A stretch of 61,189 nucleotides of DNA from Bacteroidales bacterium (GTDB lineage: Bacteria; Bacteroidota; Bacteroidia; Bacteroidales; VadinHA17), in the NCBI GenBank assembly GCA_025454815.1, contig JALONR010000011.1, positions 1-61,189 of the forward strand. The letters run 5' to 3'. Below the pieces are notes generated by a model. That model worked only from the letters and a program-made list of their open reading frames with translations, did no database searches and had not been told where the DNA came from. The stretch's first letter is position 1, and each line of letters starts with the position of its first letter. A program made the position numbers and the translations under genes. Positions 35,547 to 45,600 of this stretch are shown in pieces.

Positions 35547-36312
35547 CGTTTGCTGTATTAACTGTGCCCCGCCTGCAGAACCTGAGCATGAGGTATCCTG
35601 CAACACCTGATACCAGTGAACCGGTCATAATTCCCATCTTGGCCGAATCCATCAGAACCTCGGCACCTGAAAAGGCAGGATGCAGGTATTTCGGAAAGAG
35701 GTTTTTCAGGTTCAGGATTACCAGCAGTGTCATTGGAATTGCTGCCCATGCCAGCATCATCCAGTCAATGGATGAACTGTAGAAAAGGGCTATGACAAGT
35801 ACAGCTCCAATATCATCTATAATCGCGAATGCGGCGAGGAAGACTTTCAGGCCGACAGGCACCCTGTTCCCCAGCAGCTTAAGAATCGCGAGGGAGAAGG
35901 CTATATCGGTAGCCATTGGTATACCCCATCCGTCCGATGCCTGAGGATTCCTGTTCAGAACAAGATAGAACACCACCGGGACCAGCATCCCTCCAAGGGC
36001 GGCAACAAGCGGTAGCGCAGCCCTTGAGGGTGAATTCAGCTCCCCAATCATCAGCTCCCTCTTTATCTCGAGGCCGATCATGAAAAAGAAGATTGCCATC
36101 AACCCGTCATTAACCCAGAGCAACAAAGGCTTATTAAGGCTGAAGCCTCCTGCCACGAAACCCACTTTCGTCTCCCTTAAACTGTTGTAGAAATCGCCCA
36201 GTTGGGTATTTACAAATATCAATGCCACTACTGTAGCACCAAACAGGAGTAAACCCCCTAAACTCTGGGAACGGTCAAACTTCTGAAATGCAGTAAGTAT
36301 GAGGCTTTTCAT
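35530..36312 (-). CDS. nhaA: NhaA Na+/H+ antiporter with internal deletion
   Basis: The protein is 260 aa, whereas NhaA is normally about 380-450 aa. The first 200 residues are standard NhaA, including MIGLEIKRELMIGEL, WGIPMATDIAFSLAI and the ion-binding FAIIDDIGAVLVIALFY with both Asp. After LVILNLKN (about residue 203) the sequence jumps to LHPAFSGAEVLMDSAKMGI and then to the normal final helix (MTGSLVSGVAGYLMLRF). About 130 or more residues, covering roughly TM VII-XI with the conserved GKPLGI lysine, are missing in frame. The ORF is intact. It is probably inactive as a classical antiporter. Confidence 0.85.
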   Translation of the reverse strand: MKSLILTAFQKFDRSQSLGGLLLFGATVVALIFVNTQLGDFYNSLRETKVGFVAGGFSLNKPLLLWVNDGLMAIFFFMIGLEIKRELMIGELNSPSRAALPLVAALGGMLVPVVFYLVLNRNPQASDGWGIPMATDIAFSLAILKLLGNRVPVGLKVFLAAFAIIDDIGAVLVIALFYSSSIDWMMLAWAAIPMTLLVILNLKNLFPKYLHPAFSGAEVLMDSAKMGIMTGSLVSGVAGYLMLRFCRRGTVNTANGDRQG

Positions 36313-36317
36313 ATTTA

Positions 36318-36716
36318 TTATTCAAACAAGGCTTTTATCAGTACCTCCCGGTCATGCTGCAGGTCAGTAGCACGATAGGATACAGAGGCATCATTTTCAA
36401 TCAAATAGACCCAGTAGCCGGAGACTATGCCCGGGCTGTAAAACACTCTCCTCAGGTAGAGCCTGTCTCCTGCGGTAAAGTCACATTTCCTGCCGTACGC
36501 TGAAATTTTGCCATACTGATCCTCCAGCGTCGTCTTTATCCAGATAATGTTTGGCCCTTCGTAATTTTCAGGTCCCGTGTGTCGGTACTCGATGAAATCG
36601 CCTACATATTTCCTTGTCAGTATCAGGTCATCCTCCGGGATGGCTGACGCATTCTTCCTAACAGAACTGCAGGAAACCACCATTGCAACAAGTATCAGTA
36701 AAAATGCTCCTTTCAT
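36318..36716 (-). CDS. Conserved Bacteroidota lipoprotein of unknown function
   Basis: From ATG 36716 the product is about 132 aa with a lipoprotein signal (MKGAFLLILVAMVVSC, lipobox VVSC). The mature part includes DLILTRKYVGDFIEYRHTG and RLYLRRVFYSPG, a small beta-rich domain. I know of no function. The frame extends upstream to 36812 without a signal start. It lies 5 nt before nhaA and after oadG on the same strand. Confidence 0.72.
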   Translation of the reverse strand: MKGAFLLILVAMVVSCSSVRKNASAIPEDDLILTRKYVGDFIEYRHTGPENYEGPNIIWIKTTLEDQYGKISAYGRKCDFTAGDRLYLRRVFYSPGIVSGYWVYLIENDASVSYRATDLQHDREVLIKALFE

Positions 36717-36823
36717 ACCATCGCCTGTTTGTTCCGACATATTCCCGTACCTCATCCTCAGAGATAACGGCATCATAAAATTAAGCATTTTCCCTGACCG
36801 GGGAAACAGCAACGCCCGGTAGC

Positions 36824-36973
36824 TTACTCCCCTTCGGCTGTTTCCTTCTTTTTCCCGGCGGTCAGCTTCAGGATCAGGTGAACTGACAGGTAGATGACAA
36901 TTATTACGACGAATATTGCCGTCATCCCTTTACCCATCAGCTCCAGTGATTTTAAGAAATCCGGATTCATCAT
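36824..36973 (-). CDS. Small OadG-like subunit of a sodium-pumping decarboxylase
   Basis: A 49-aa ORF beginning MMNPDFLKSLELMGKGM, with one TM helix (TAIFVVIIVIYLSVHLILKL) and a charged tail (TAGKKKETAEGE). Size, single helix and position 9 nt after the oadB stop fit the gamma subunit (OadG family), which holds the oxaloacetate/methylmalonyl-CoA decarboxylase complex together. It is short, so family assignment rests on pattern and context. Confidence 0.72.
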   Translation of the reverse strand: MMNPDFLKSLELMGKGMTAIFVVIIVIYLSVHLILKLTAGKKKETAEGE

Positions 36974-36982
36974 TTACCTGTT

Positions 36983-38119
36983 TTAAAGTAAACCCGGTAC
37001 AAGTCCGATAATAACTCCCCCGGCAATCACGCTCGCTATCTGGCCCGAAACATTTGCCCCTGCAGCATGCATCAGCAGGTGGTTCTGCGGGTCAGCCTCT
37101 AGACCCATCCTCTGTATCACCCTTGATGACATAGGGAATGCTGAAATTCCTGCAGCTCCGACCATCGGGTTGATTTTTTGCTTAAGGAACAGGTTCAGGA
37201 ATTTGGCAAACGAAGCACCGGCAATCGTATCAAAAATAAATGCCAGCAGCCCCAGTCCCATTATCTTTACCGTAGGCAGGGAAACAAACCGGTCTGCCTG
37301 CATGCTTGCAGCTATTGTAATGCCAAGCAGAAGGGTTATCAGGTTAACCAGCTCCTTCTGGGCGCTGTCAGACATTGACTTCAGCACACCGCACTCACGT
37401 ATGAGGTTGCCAAACATCAGGAACCCGACAAGTGCAATTGATGCAGGCGCAACCAGTCCGGCAATTATTGTCACCGATATGGGAAACAGTATCCGGGTAA
37501 GTTGTGAGACACTCTTTGGATTATAGCTCATCCTGATCCTCCTCTCCTTCTCGGTGGTGCACAGCTTTATGGCAAATGGCTGTATGATAGGTACCAGCGC
37601 CATGTATGAATAGGCAGCAATCGCGATAGGACCGATATAGTCACTCTTGAGAACCTGGGAGACAAGGATTGATGTTGGTCCGTCGGCACCCCCTATTATT
37701 CCGATGGCAGCAGCATCCCTGAGGTTAAACCCCAGCAGCACCGATGCGGTTACGGTGGCAAAGATCCCGAACTGTGCAGCCGCACCGAAGAGAAGCAGCC
37801 TGGGGTTGGAGAGAAGGGGGCCGAAATCAATCATGGCCCCAATACCGATAAAGAGCAAAAGGGGCATAGCTTCAGAAGCCTCTATCCCAACCCTGAACAG
37901 CCAGTCTATGATTCCGGTTACCTCCCCGATGCCGGGAAGGGTCTGGTTCAGGGCACCCGAAAGAGGCAAATTGACCAGGATGGCCCCGAAACCCATCGGG
38001 AGCAGCAGCGGCGGTTCCAGCTTCTTTGCTATGGCAAGGTAAATAAGCAGAGCACCTATTACCCACATTACCGCCTGCTGCCAGGTGATATTGAGGATAC
38101 CTTCAAACAGGAATTCCAT
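36983..38119 (-). CDS. oadB: Sodium-translocating decarboxylase beta subunit (OadB/MmdB/GcdB)
   Basis: A 378-aa integral membrane protein that couples decarboxylation of a carboxybiotin carrier to sodium export. It starts with ITWQQAVMWVIGALLIYLAI and has the conserved region IGIIGGADGPTSILVSQVL carrying the functional Asp, and MVGAAGISAFPMSSRVIQ with the conserved Ser region. Length is at the lower end of the family range (about 375-430 aa). The biotin-carrier and carboxyltransferase (alpha) subunits are not nearby; only the small OadG-like gene follows. Confidence 0.93.
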   Translation of the reverse strand: MEFLFEGILNITWQQAVMWVIGALLIYLAIAKKLEPPLLLPMGFGAILVNLPLSGALNQTLPGIGEVTGIIDWLFRVGIEASEAMPLLLFIGIGAMIDFGPLLSNPRLLLFGAAAQFGIFATVTASVLLGFNLRDAAAIGIIGGADGPTSILVSQVLKSDYIGPIAIAAYSYMALVPIIQPFAIKLCTTEKERRIRMSYNPKSVSQLTRILFPISVTIIAGLVAPASIALVGFLMFGNLIRECGVLKSMSDSAQKELVNLITLLLGITIAASMQADRFVSLPTVKIMGLGLLAFIFDTIAGASFAKFLNLFLKQKINPMVGAAGISAFPMSSRVIQRMGLEADPQNHLLMHAAGANVSGQIASVIAGGVIIGLVPGLL

Positions 38120-38170
38120 TTCTCCGGTTTTAACTTGTTGATTATATTACAATTGTCTGACACTTCCCGT

Positions 38171-39745
38171 TCATTCAACCGCAGGCTCCCATTCAATGAG
38201 TGGAGAACGGTAGAAGCCGATATCCATTAACTCCATCCGTTTGCCGTGGGATGCCAGCCTCACCCTGTATTCATCCCATGAACGCATTTCGGCAGGAGTC
38301 CATCCTATCTCGGCATATCCCGGAAGACGCGGATATATGAGATATTCGGCCTCCTTGAAAGTGGATACCGTCTCAGTCCAGAGCGGTGCCTCAATTCCCA
38401 CAATGTTCTCTTTTTTGATTTCGGGGACAAGTGTGGCAGGATCCCAGTTGTAGGCATCATCAACCTCGATGTAAGCTGCCCAGTTCAATCCGAAAATACT
38501 TGCGGTGTCATATTTCATGTCAAGATATGCGTATTTGGCCGGTGACATCAGGACCTTCGCCCCCTGGTTCAAACCCATGACGGCATTCTCTGCCCGCGCC
38601 CAGTACTGCACCACCGTCCCTGGCTTAAGGGTGGCATGCGCTATCTCATCCCAGCCAGTCACACTCTTGCCGTGAGACTCAACAATATCCTGAGCCCTGT
38701 TTATGAAATAGACGTAGTCATCAGGCTTTGTGACGTGGGATTCATCTCCTCCTATGTGGATATACTTCCCGGGAGTCAGTGCGGCTATCTCGCGTATAAC
38801 ATCGTCAACGAACTTATAGGTGGTTTCCGAACGGGTATCCAGTGTGCTGAATCCTACCTTAATTCCGGTATACAGTTCCGGTGCCTTTCCTCCTGTGTTA
38901 AGTTCCGGGTATGAAGAGAGAGCAGCATTGGTATGTCCGGGCATATCAATCTCAGGGATAATGGTAATATATCTCTCTGCTGCATATTTCACCATCTGGG
39001 TGTATTCTTCCTGCGTGTAAAAGCCTCCCTCGCCTCCTCCGACTTCAGTTTTTCCACCGTGAACCGTGAGGTTGGGCCATGACTTGATCTCAATCCTCCA
39101 CCCCTGGTCATCGGACAGGTGCAGGTGGAGCACATTCATCTTGTACTTGGCAAGCTGATCCATGTACCGCATTACATCTTCAGGTCCGAAAAAATGACGC
39201 GCCACGTCGAGCATTACCCCGCGATGCCCGTAAAGTGGAAAATCGCGTATTGTTCCGGTCGGGATGGTCCATGGACCCTCCCCGACGGTTCCGGCCTCAA
39301 CTTCCGGAGGCAGGAGTTGCCTTACTGTCTGGATACCGCGGAAAATACCTGCCGGCTTGTTGGCAGTAACCGTCAGAACCTTACCTGTTATGTTCAGTTC
39401 GTATCCCTCCTCACCAAGTTCCTCATCACCGGTACCAATGGCCAGAAGGATGTCACCCTTACCCGGCTTCCGGCCGTCCGTTATCACCTCCAGGCCAAGA
39501 CCCGTTGAAGGATTCAGCTTCCCGGCCAGGTAATTGCCGATGGATGTCAGTTCTTCCGGACTGCCTGGCATGATAAAGATGTCACTTTTTGCAGTCAGGG
39601 CAAACGATTCCCCTGCGGGAGTGATGGAAACAGGTTTGGGAATGATGCTGTTCCCTGACAGATCTGTCGGTTCCGTGGCGCAGCCGGCAAGGCCGGCCAG
39701 CAACACCGTAAGAACCGTAGCCATTCCATTAATCAGTTTTTTCAT
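38171..39745 (-). CDS. GH20 beta-N-acetylhexosaminidase lipoprotein
   Basis: From ATG 39745 the protein is about 524 aa with a lipoprotein signal (MKKLINGMATVLTVLLAGLAGC). It has a GH20b N-terminal domain (about 30-150), then the catalytic barrel starting YGHRGVMLDVARHFF. The catalytic Asp-Glu pair is in HIGGDESH (about residue 330), and DMPGHTNAALSSYPEL and the substrate-stacking WTETVS are present. It releases terminal GlcNAc/GalNAc from glycans at the cell surface. The frame is open upstream to a TTG at 39793, but that overlaps the promoter element. Confidence 0.92.
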   Translation of the reverse strand: MKKLINGMATVLTVLLAGLAGCATEPTDLSGNSIIPKPVSITPAGESFALTAKSDIFIMPGSPEELTSIGNYLAGKLNPSTGLGLEVITDGRKPGKGDILLAIGTGDEELGEEGYELNITGKVLTVTANKPAGIFRGIQTVRQLLPPEVEAGTVGEGPWTIPTGTIRDFPLYGHRGVMLDVARHFFGPEDVMRYMDQLAKYKMNVLHLHLSDDQGWRIEIKSWPNLTVHGGKTEVGGGEGGFYTQEEYTQMVKYAAERYITIIPEIDMPGHTNAALSSYPELNTGGKAPELYTGIKVGFSTLDTRSETTYKFVDDVIREIAALTPGKYIHIGGDESHVTKPDDYVYFINRAQDIVESHGKSVTGWDEIAHATLKPGTVVQYWARAENAVMGLNQGAKVLMSPAKYAYLDMKYDTASIFGLNWAAYIEVDDAYNWDPATLVPEIKKENIVGIEAPLWTETVSTFKEAEYLIYPRLPGYAEIGWTPAEMRSWDEYRVRLASHGKRMELMDIGFYRSPLIEWEPAVE

Positions 39746-39790
39746 AGGTTTTATTGTTCTTATCAGGTTCTCCATTGACTGTGCCGGTTT

Positions 39791-39798
39791 CAAAGATA
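39791..39798 (-). promoter_or_regulatory. -7 element (TATCTTTG) for the hexosaminidase gene
   Basis: An exact TAnnTTTG match on the minus strand, about 46 nt before ATG 39745. It may serve the same-strand run of genes down to 30532. Confidence 0.45.
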
Positions 39799-39862
39799 GG
39801 ATTTTTGAATCAGGGAACGCGGCCTGCAGGCGTTTCGCGGAAAAACTGATTCATTTATTTCG

Positions 39863-39870
39863 TAAATTTG
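39863..39870 (+). promoter_or_regulatory. -7 element (TAAATTTG) for the lipid operon
   Basis: An exact TAnnTTTG match ending 11 nt before ATG 39882. It is divergent from the element at 39791. Confidence 0.5.
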
Positions 39871-39881
39871 CTTTTACTGCT

Positions 39882-40730
39882 ATGAAGGTTATTGAGCCAA
39901 AGGATCTGGAACCGCTCTCATTTCTGTTCCGGGGCAAAAGCGGCCACCGGCGTGCAGAAAGGATTATCAGGTTCCTCGCCATCGACAAGGTAAACCGGGT
40001 TTACGACAACTCCGGCGCCTGGAGCGGAGCTGAGTTCACTTCAAGACTGCTTGATGATGTTGGAGTAAGCTACGTTGTAGGCAATGCGCATATTCTCAGA
40101 AAACTCCCTGACGGCGCTTTCATAACCATATCCAACCATCCCTACGGAGGCCTTGACGGAATAATGACAATTGACATGATGGCAAGGCTCAGGCCTGACT
40201 ACAAGTTTATGGTCAACCGCATCCTTTCGCTTATCAAAACACTTGACTGCAACTTCATCTCAGTGGTACCCACCGGCAATAAGAAGACCGGAATAAAGGC
40301 AGAAAGCATAAGGGGGATCCGCGAGACCATCGGCCATCTCCGCGCCGGACACCCCATCGGATTTTTCCCTTCGGGAGCCGTCTCCGACTTCAGTTTGAAA
40401 GAGATGCGTGTCAGGGACCGGTGCTGGCAGGAGAGCGTCCTCCATCTTATCCAATCGGCCAGGGTGCCTGTATTGCCCATCCGCTTCTTCGACAAGAATT
40501 CCGCATTTTTCTATTTTCTCGGGCTCATCAACTGGAGAGTCAGACTCCTGAGGCTCCCCTCGGAAGTATTTAACAAAAGAGGCCGTGTTGAACGGATCGC
40601 CATAGGTAATCTGATCTCTTCAGAAGAACTATCCAAATTTCCTGATCCGGTCTCCCTTGGGAAATTCCTCAGAAAAAAAGTATATGAAATGCCACTGCCT
40701 GCTGAGTTTGTTCATGGCAAATTAGTATAA
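39882..40730 (+). CDS. PlsC-like (lysophospholipid) acyltransferase
   Basis: From ATG 39882 the protein is 282 aa. The frame is open upstream to 39534, but that part is antisense to the hexosaminidase gene and precedes the promoter. The acyltransferase motif is ISNHPYGGLDG, with His and Asp five residues apart (HX5D) instead of the usual HX4D, a variant seen in OlsA/GlsA-type enzymes. The acceptor motif is GFFPSGAVSD (like FPEGTRS) and a third is VPVLPIRFFDKNS. It probably acylates a lyso-lipid, possibly an aminolipid precursor. It is the first gene of a three-gene operon. Confidence 0.83.
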   Translation: MKVIEPKDLEPLSFLFRGKSGHRRAERIIRFLAIDKVNRVYDNSGAWSGAEFTSRLLDDVGVSYVVGNAHILRKLPDGAFITISNHPYGGLDGIMTIDMMARLRPDYKFMVNRILSLIKTLDCNFISVVPTGNKKTGIKAESIRGIRETIGHLRAGHPIGFFPSGAVSDFSLKEMRVRDRCWQESVLHLIQSARVPVLPIRFFDKNSAFFYFLGLINWRVRLLRLPSEVFNKRGRVERIAIGNLISSEELSKFPDPVSLGKFLRKKVYEMPLPAEFVHGKLV

Positions 40731-40750
40731 CTTAGAGACAAATTTCTTCC

Positions 40751-41467
40751 ATGACAGCGAAGAACCACCAGGGTAATCATCTGAAATCACTTTTTAAAGG
40801 AGAGATCCTCAGGAATGTCTTCAGTGACAGGGCGAGGACCAACCTGCTGAAAAAGCAGGAAGAGATGGCCATCTCATGGCTGGTACAGCGGATCCCGGGG
40901 TTCATCACCTCAAACATGCTTACCGGCATTGGGTTCTTCGGGAATATGATAGTATCAGCCAGTTTTATCCTCGCCTCATACTTCAGCAGGAACTTCCTGT
41001 TGATGGGACTTGCGGGGTTTTTTATCAGCTGGTTCGGAGACTCACTCGACGGAAGACTGGCTTATTACAGGAACAAGCCCAGGAAGAAATACGGATTCAC
41101 CCTTGACATCACCATTGACTGGGTCAGCATAATCCTGATTGGCTTCGGGTACACGGTTTATGCAGACGGATTATGGACCCTGCTCGGATACGGCTTCGTG
41201 GTGATGTACGGGTGGGAGATGATCATTGCACTCATAAGGCTGAACCTTACCGGAAAATACTCCATTGACTCCGGGAAGCTGGGTCCCACGGAGGTGAGGA
41301 TCATAATCGGGGCAATAATGATCGCCGAGGTGGTTTTTCCCGGATCATTGAATTATTCGGCAGCGTTGGTGGTCACAGCACTCTTTGTTGTCAATTTCAT
41401 CGATACCCGTAAACTTCTGCGGGTGGCTGATGAAATTGACAGGAAGGAGCTCAATAAGGAATCTTGA
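40751..41467 (+). CDS. CDP-alcohol phosphatidyltransferase family protein
   Basis: A 238-aa membrane protein starting after a charged N-terminus (about 55 aa) with TM helices thereafter. The family motif DxxDGxxAR..GxxxDxxxD appears as DSLDGRLAYYRNKPRKKYG followed by FTLDITID. All Asp are kept but the Arg after Ala is Tyr. Such enzymes join a CDP-activated alcohol to a second alcohol to make phospholipid head groups. The gene follows the acyltransferase by 20 nt. Substrates are unknown. Confidence 0.85.
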   Translation: MTAKNHQGNHLKSLFKGEILRNVFSDRARTNLLKKQEEMAISWLVQRIPGFITSNMLTGIGFFGNMIVSASFILASYFSRNFLLMGLAGFFISWFGDSLDGRLAYYRNKPRKKYGFTLDITIDWVSIILIGFGYTVYADGLWTLLGYGFVVMYGWEMIIALIRLNLTGKYSIDSGKLGPTEVRIIIGAIMIAEVVFPGSLNYSAALVVTALFVVNFIDTRKLLRVADEIDRKELNKES

Positions 41468-41497
41468 TTATCTTTATCACCACTCAACCTGACCGCC

Positions 41498-42619
41498 ATG
41501 GGAGAAATCACCATCAAGGAGGTGATCACGAGGAGAGATCTCCGTGATTTCATCTACCTGCCCGAAAAAGTCCACAGAAACGATCCTGAATGGCTGCCGC
41601 CAATCTATATGGATGAGTGGCTGCTCTATGACAAAAAGAAGAATAAATCATTCGGCTATGCCGACGGACTGTTGCTCCTTGCATACAGGGACGAACGGCC
41701 GGCCGGGAGGATAATGGGCATAATCAACCGAAGGTATAACGAGATAAACAACGAAAACCACGGCCGGTTCTGCTTCATGGAGTGCAATAATGATCCGGAG
41801 GTTTTTCATGCTCTGATAAGCAGGATAGAGGAGTGGGTCAGGCAGAACGGAATGACCAGGCTTGTCGGGCCGCTCGGATTCTCTGACAAGGATCCGCAGG
41901 GATTCCAGATCGAAGGATTCAACTACCCACAGTTCATCACCAGCGCCAATAACTCCCCGTATATGGTAACCCTCATTGAAAATGAGGGATATACAAAAAA
42001 GGTTGACCTGGTGAACTACCTCGGAGAAATACCGAAGGAGTTCCCTGAGGTTTACCACAGGGTGCTGGAGAGAATCACCAATAACCGGGAGTTTGATATA
42101 ATTGAGTTCCGCAGCAAAAAGGAGCTTAAACCGTATATCATCCCCATCCTTGAACTGATGAATGACACCTTCGCAGAGATCTATGGGTTCGTGCCACTCA
42201 ATGACAAGGAAAAATCAGAATTCGCGGCACGCTATATGCCAATCCTTGACCCGAAATTCATTAAAGCGGTGGGAAAAGATGGAAAGATTATCGGCTTTGC
42301 AATCGGTATGCCTGATCTCAGCAAGGGGATTAAAGCATGCCGGGGAAGACTGCTTCCATTCGGGATCCTGAAAGTACTGAGGGAATCGAAACGGTCCAGG
42401 AAACTTTTAATGATGCTCGGAGGTGTCAGGAAGGAGTTCAGGGGAAAAGGGATCGATGTGCTTATGGGTGTCAAGATTCTAAAGGATGCAGTTGACAGCC
42501 GGATGGAAACCATTGACAGTCACCTCGTGCTGGAAGACAATGTCAGGATGAGAGGCGAGTATGAGCGGATCGGATGCAGGGTAGTCAAAAAGTTCAGGAT
42601 CTTCCAGAAGGAGCTTTAA
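41498..42619 (+). CDS. GNAT-like acyltransferase family protein
   Basis: A 373-aa protein of a GNAT-related family. It includes HRNDPEWLPPIYMDEWLL, GRIMGIINRRYNEINNEN, FMECNNDPEVFHALI, LVGPLGFSDKDPQGFQIEGF and the C-terminal acyl-CoA-binding-like GGVRKEFRGKGIDVLMGVK. Relatives are annotated only as N-acetyltransferases, and some bacterial ceramide-forming N-acyltransferases belong to a similar group as far as I recall. Third gene of the lipid operon, 30 nt after the CDP-alcohol transferase, so a role in N-acylating a lipid precursor is plausible but inferred. Confidence 0.72.
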   Translation: MGEITIKEVITRRDLRDFIYLPEKVHRNDPEWLPPIYMDEWLLYDKKKNKSFGYADGLLLLAYRDERPAGRIMGIINRRYNEINNENHGRFCFMECNNDPEVFHALISRIEEWVRQNGMTRLVGPLGFSDKDPQGFQIEGFNYPQFITSANNSPYMVTLIENEGYTKKVDLVNYLGEIPKEFPEVYHRVLERITNNREFDIIEFRSKKELKPYIIPILELMNDTFAEIYGFVPLNDKEKSEFAARYMPILDPKFIKAVGKDGKIIGFAIGMPDLSKGIKACRGRLLPFGILKVLRESKRSRKLLMMLGGVRKEFRGKGIDVLMGVKILKDAVDSRMETIDSHLVLEDNVRMRGEYERIGCRVVKKFRIFQKEL

Positions 42620-42697
42620 CGGGCCTCCCCTGACGTTCTGTTATTGTTCGTATATCTGACCAAATGATGCATTTGTCATTAATGAATTCATTGCCTG

Positions 42698-45600
42698 CTA
42701 TTCCCAGGTGATGACCGATATCCTCTTCCTGCCATCCATCTTGACGGTCAGGTTTCCCGCAAACTGAACCCGCGTTACATATTTTCTTTTTTTCACCACC
42801 TTCTGCCTGCCAAGAAGCTCCCAGTCAAGGATAGTGTTCTTGTCACGCTGCTGGACTGAAAAATAACCCACATTCATTGATGTCACATTGTGGAAGAAGT
42901 GTGAGCCCGATGAAGCATCAAGCGGAAAGTCTTCGAGGCTGGTTTCTATAATGACTTTTGCATTGCATATCTGGGGCCATGTCACCGGTATCCCTATCCA
43001 CCTGTCACGCGAGCCCCACCTGCCCGGACCGAGCAGTATGTACTGTTTCCCTTCACTGATCATCTCCTGGTTGAAGGCATCAACCTCGGCTGCTATCTCC
43101 AGGGTCTTTGACTTGTCAAAAAGATCCCTTTCAACAAACACTACATCGCTGATGTCACTAATCATTCCGTTTCCCATGCTCTTTTCCGTGTAAAGCAGGA
43201 TATCCGACCGGTCAATCTCCTCCATGTTGACCTCATAATCAACTGCAGCACCTATTATCGGCTTTATCTGCAAAAGGTAGAACGAAGCCCTGTAATCACT
43301 GTCCTTTTCAAGGTCTATGGCAAATTCTATCTCCACCGGAGTTCCCAGAGCCTCTTTTACAATATCAAGTATCTCAACCAGCGATTTGGCAAGGGGAATG
43401 TAATCATACTTCAGGATGTCGGCAAAATTGACTACCCTCGGCCCCGGCCTGTCAATCCCGGGATAGATGGTTCGTGATTCAGCTGAATATACAGATGCAC
43501 AATGATTCAGAACACCATGCCGTTCGGCGTCCTCAATGCTTAGCCTGGCAAGGCCGGCCGTATCACCTTCCATGAGATTGAATTCTCTCTTCCTCAGGTC
43601 AATGGCATAAAATTCAACCTGTGAATTCAGGTACTGATCCTTGGGTGTATTGTTTTCAAGGTTGGGATATTTAGGTGAAAACCTGAAGGCCTTTTCCCCT
43701 TCAACCACATAGGTCCCCAGACCGACGGCTATCACCGCAAATCCGTCCTCCGGTTGCATATACCCGTACGGGTAATAGTTATATGACTGGCTAACCCCGC
43801 TGATATGAGGGTAATAGAACTCCTCATACTGCTCTCCCACAACCTCCTGGATTATTACTGCCATCTTCTCCTCTTCGATCTTGTAGTTGATGGCATTGAT
43901 GTAACCCCTTGCCGTTTCTGAGTATATGGATGCATATACCAGTTTTATCGCATCGGTAAGCTGTCTCAGCCTGATCTCAATATCTTCATTGCTGTTTGGC
44001 ACAAGGAAAGTTTCGAAAATGCCTGCAAAGGGCTGCATCAGTGAATCCTCAAACAACCCTGATGACCTTACAGCAAGGGGCTTCCTGATTTTTCCAAGGA
44101 TGATCCTGAGCTTTTTCTCCAGGACCGGTGTAAGCCTGCCTCTTATGAACAGTTCCTTGATCCTTTCATAGTTTGTCTCCTGGTATACCCTGCTCCTGAG
44201 CCTGTTGTTGTCAAGAAAATCCTCGAATTCATTAGTACCGATAATGAAAGTCCTGGGGGCCTTGATATTGATACCGGGGACATAATGCGAGATGTCAAAA
44301 TTATAAATCAGGGTGTGGATGAATGCCAGTCCGCGACCCTTGCCCCCCAGAGCTCCGGGTGACAGCTGAATTATGTTGCTCTCTTCAGTTATGAGAGTCT
44401 CATCAAAGTCAACGATTTTGCCTTTGTTTTTCTCATACTTGAGCTGTTTTACTATTCTGACCAGGTAGTCACGGAGCGCCTCCGGATCCCTGAAATCACT
44501 GATCTTTTTCGGGGCTATCTCCCTGGCAAGCTGGATCTCCCCTCTCGCTGTAAGCCACAGGGAAAAATGATTACGGCTGGCATGATACAGAAGGGTCTCA
44601 GTGGGAATAGACTGTAACTGCTGTTCGAATTCATTCATGTTCTTGGCAGTGCCAACCGTCCTGCCGGTTTCGTCCTGGTATATAAAATCACCGAATCCAA
44701 GGTTATAGCTGATAAAGTTCCTGATATCCTGCGCCAGCGTGTCAGAGTTCTTGTAGATAAAGACACAGTTAAGATCCCTGGCCATCTGCTCATTGCTGCG
44801 GTCAGATGACTGGATGATGGTGGGCAGGTCAGGTATCTCTGACTTGATATACCTTACAAGCTCGAACCCGGCCTTTTCATCGAACTTCGAGTTCTTTTCA
44901 AACTTGATGTCCGTAATCAGGCAGAGGAAGAAATCCTTGTACCTGTCAAAAATCTGAACCGCCTCCTCATAGTTTGATGCCATCAGGATTTTAGGCCGCA
45001 CCCTGAGCCGGAGCACCTTGTAAAGCTCGTCCATGGTGCTCACATCCTCAATGATGCGCCTTGTCTGCTCCATCACGCAATGATAGAGCAGTGGAATATA
45101 GCGCGAATAGTATTTCGGAGAGTCTTCCACCAGAAGTATGATCCTGCTGTAACCAACCTTGGTGTCATTCTCAGCATTGACATAATCCTCAAGTTGCTTT
45201 ACCATGGCAAAGAAGATCCTGGAGTCACCATTCCAGACAAAAACATTGTCTATCAGGCTGGTTCTCCTCTGTTCACCCTGGAAAAACCCTATGTACTGGT
45301 TGTTGTTCAGCAACAGGTAAATAGGTATGTACTTGTAAAGTGCCTTAAGCCTGGCGGCTATTTCCATCGGGGTTTTCCTGTCTACCCCTACCATGATGAT
45401 AATGAGGTCAAAATGCCTGGAATACAGCTTCTCAAAGGCCTCTTCGAACGATGAAACACCTGTGATCCTTGGTATGGAGGTCAGGTTAAGCTGGTAGTAA
45501 ACACCGAGGATATAATCTGAAAACTTTCCTTCCCGTTCGAGACTGTAGGCATCATACAGGTTTGAAATGATAAGTATCTCCCTTACCTTGAATTTCATCA

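Noticed and set aside
39534..39881. N-terminal extension of the acyltransferase frame
   Set aside because: It is antisense to the hexosaminidase gene and precedes the -7 element at 39863; the fold starts after ATG 39882.
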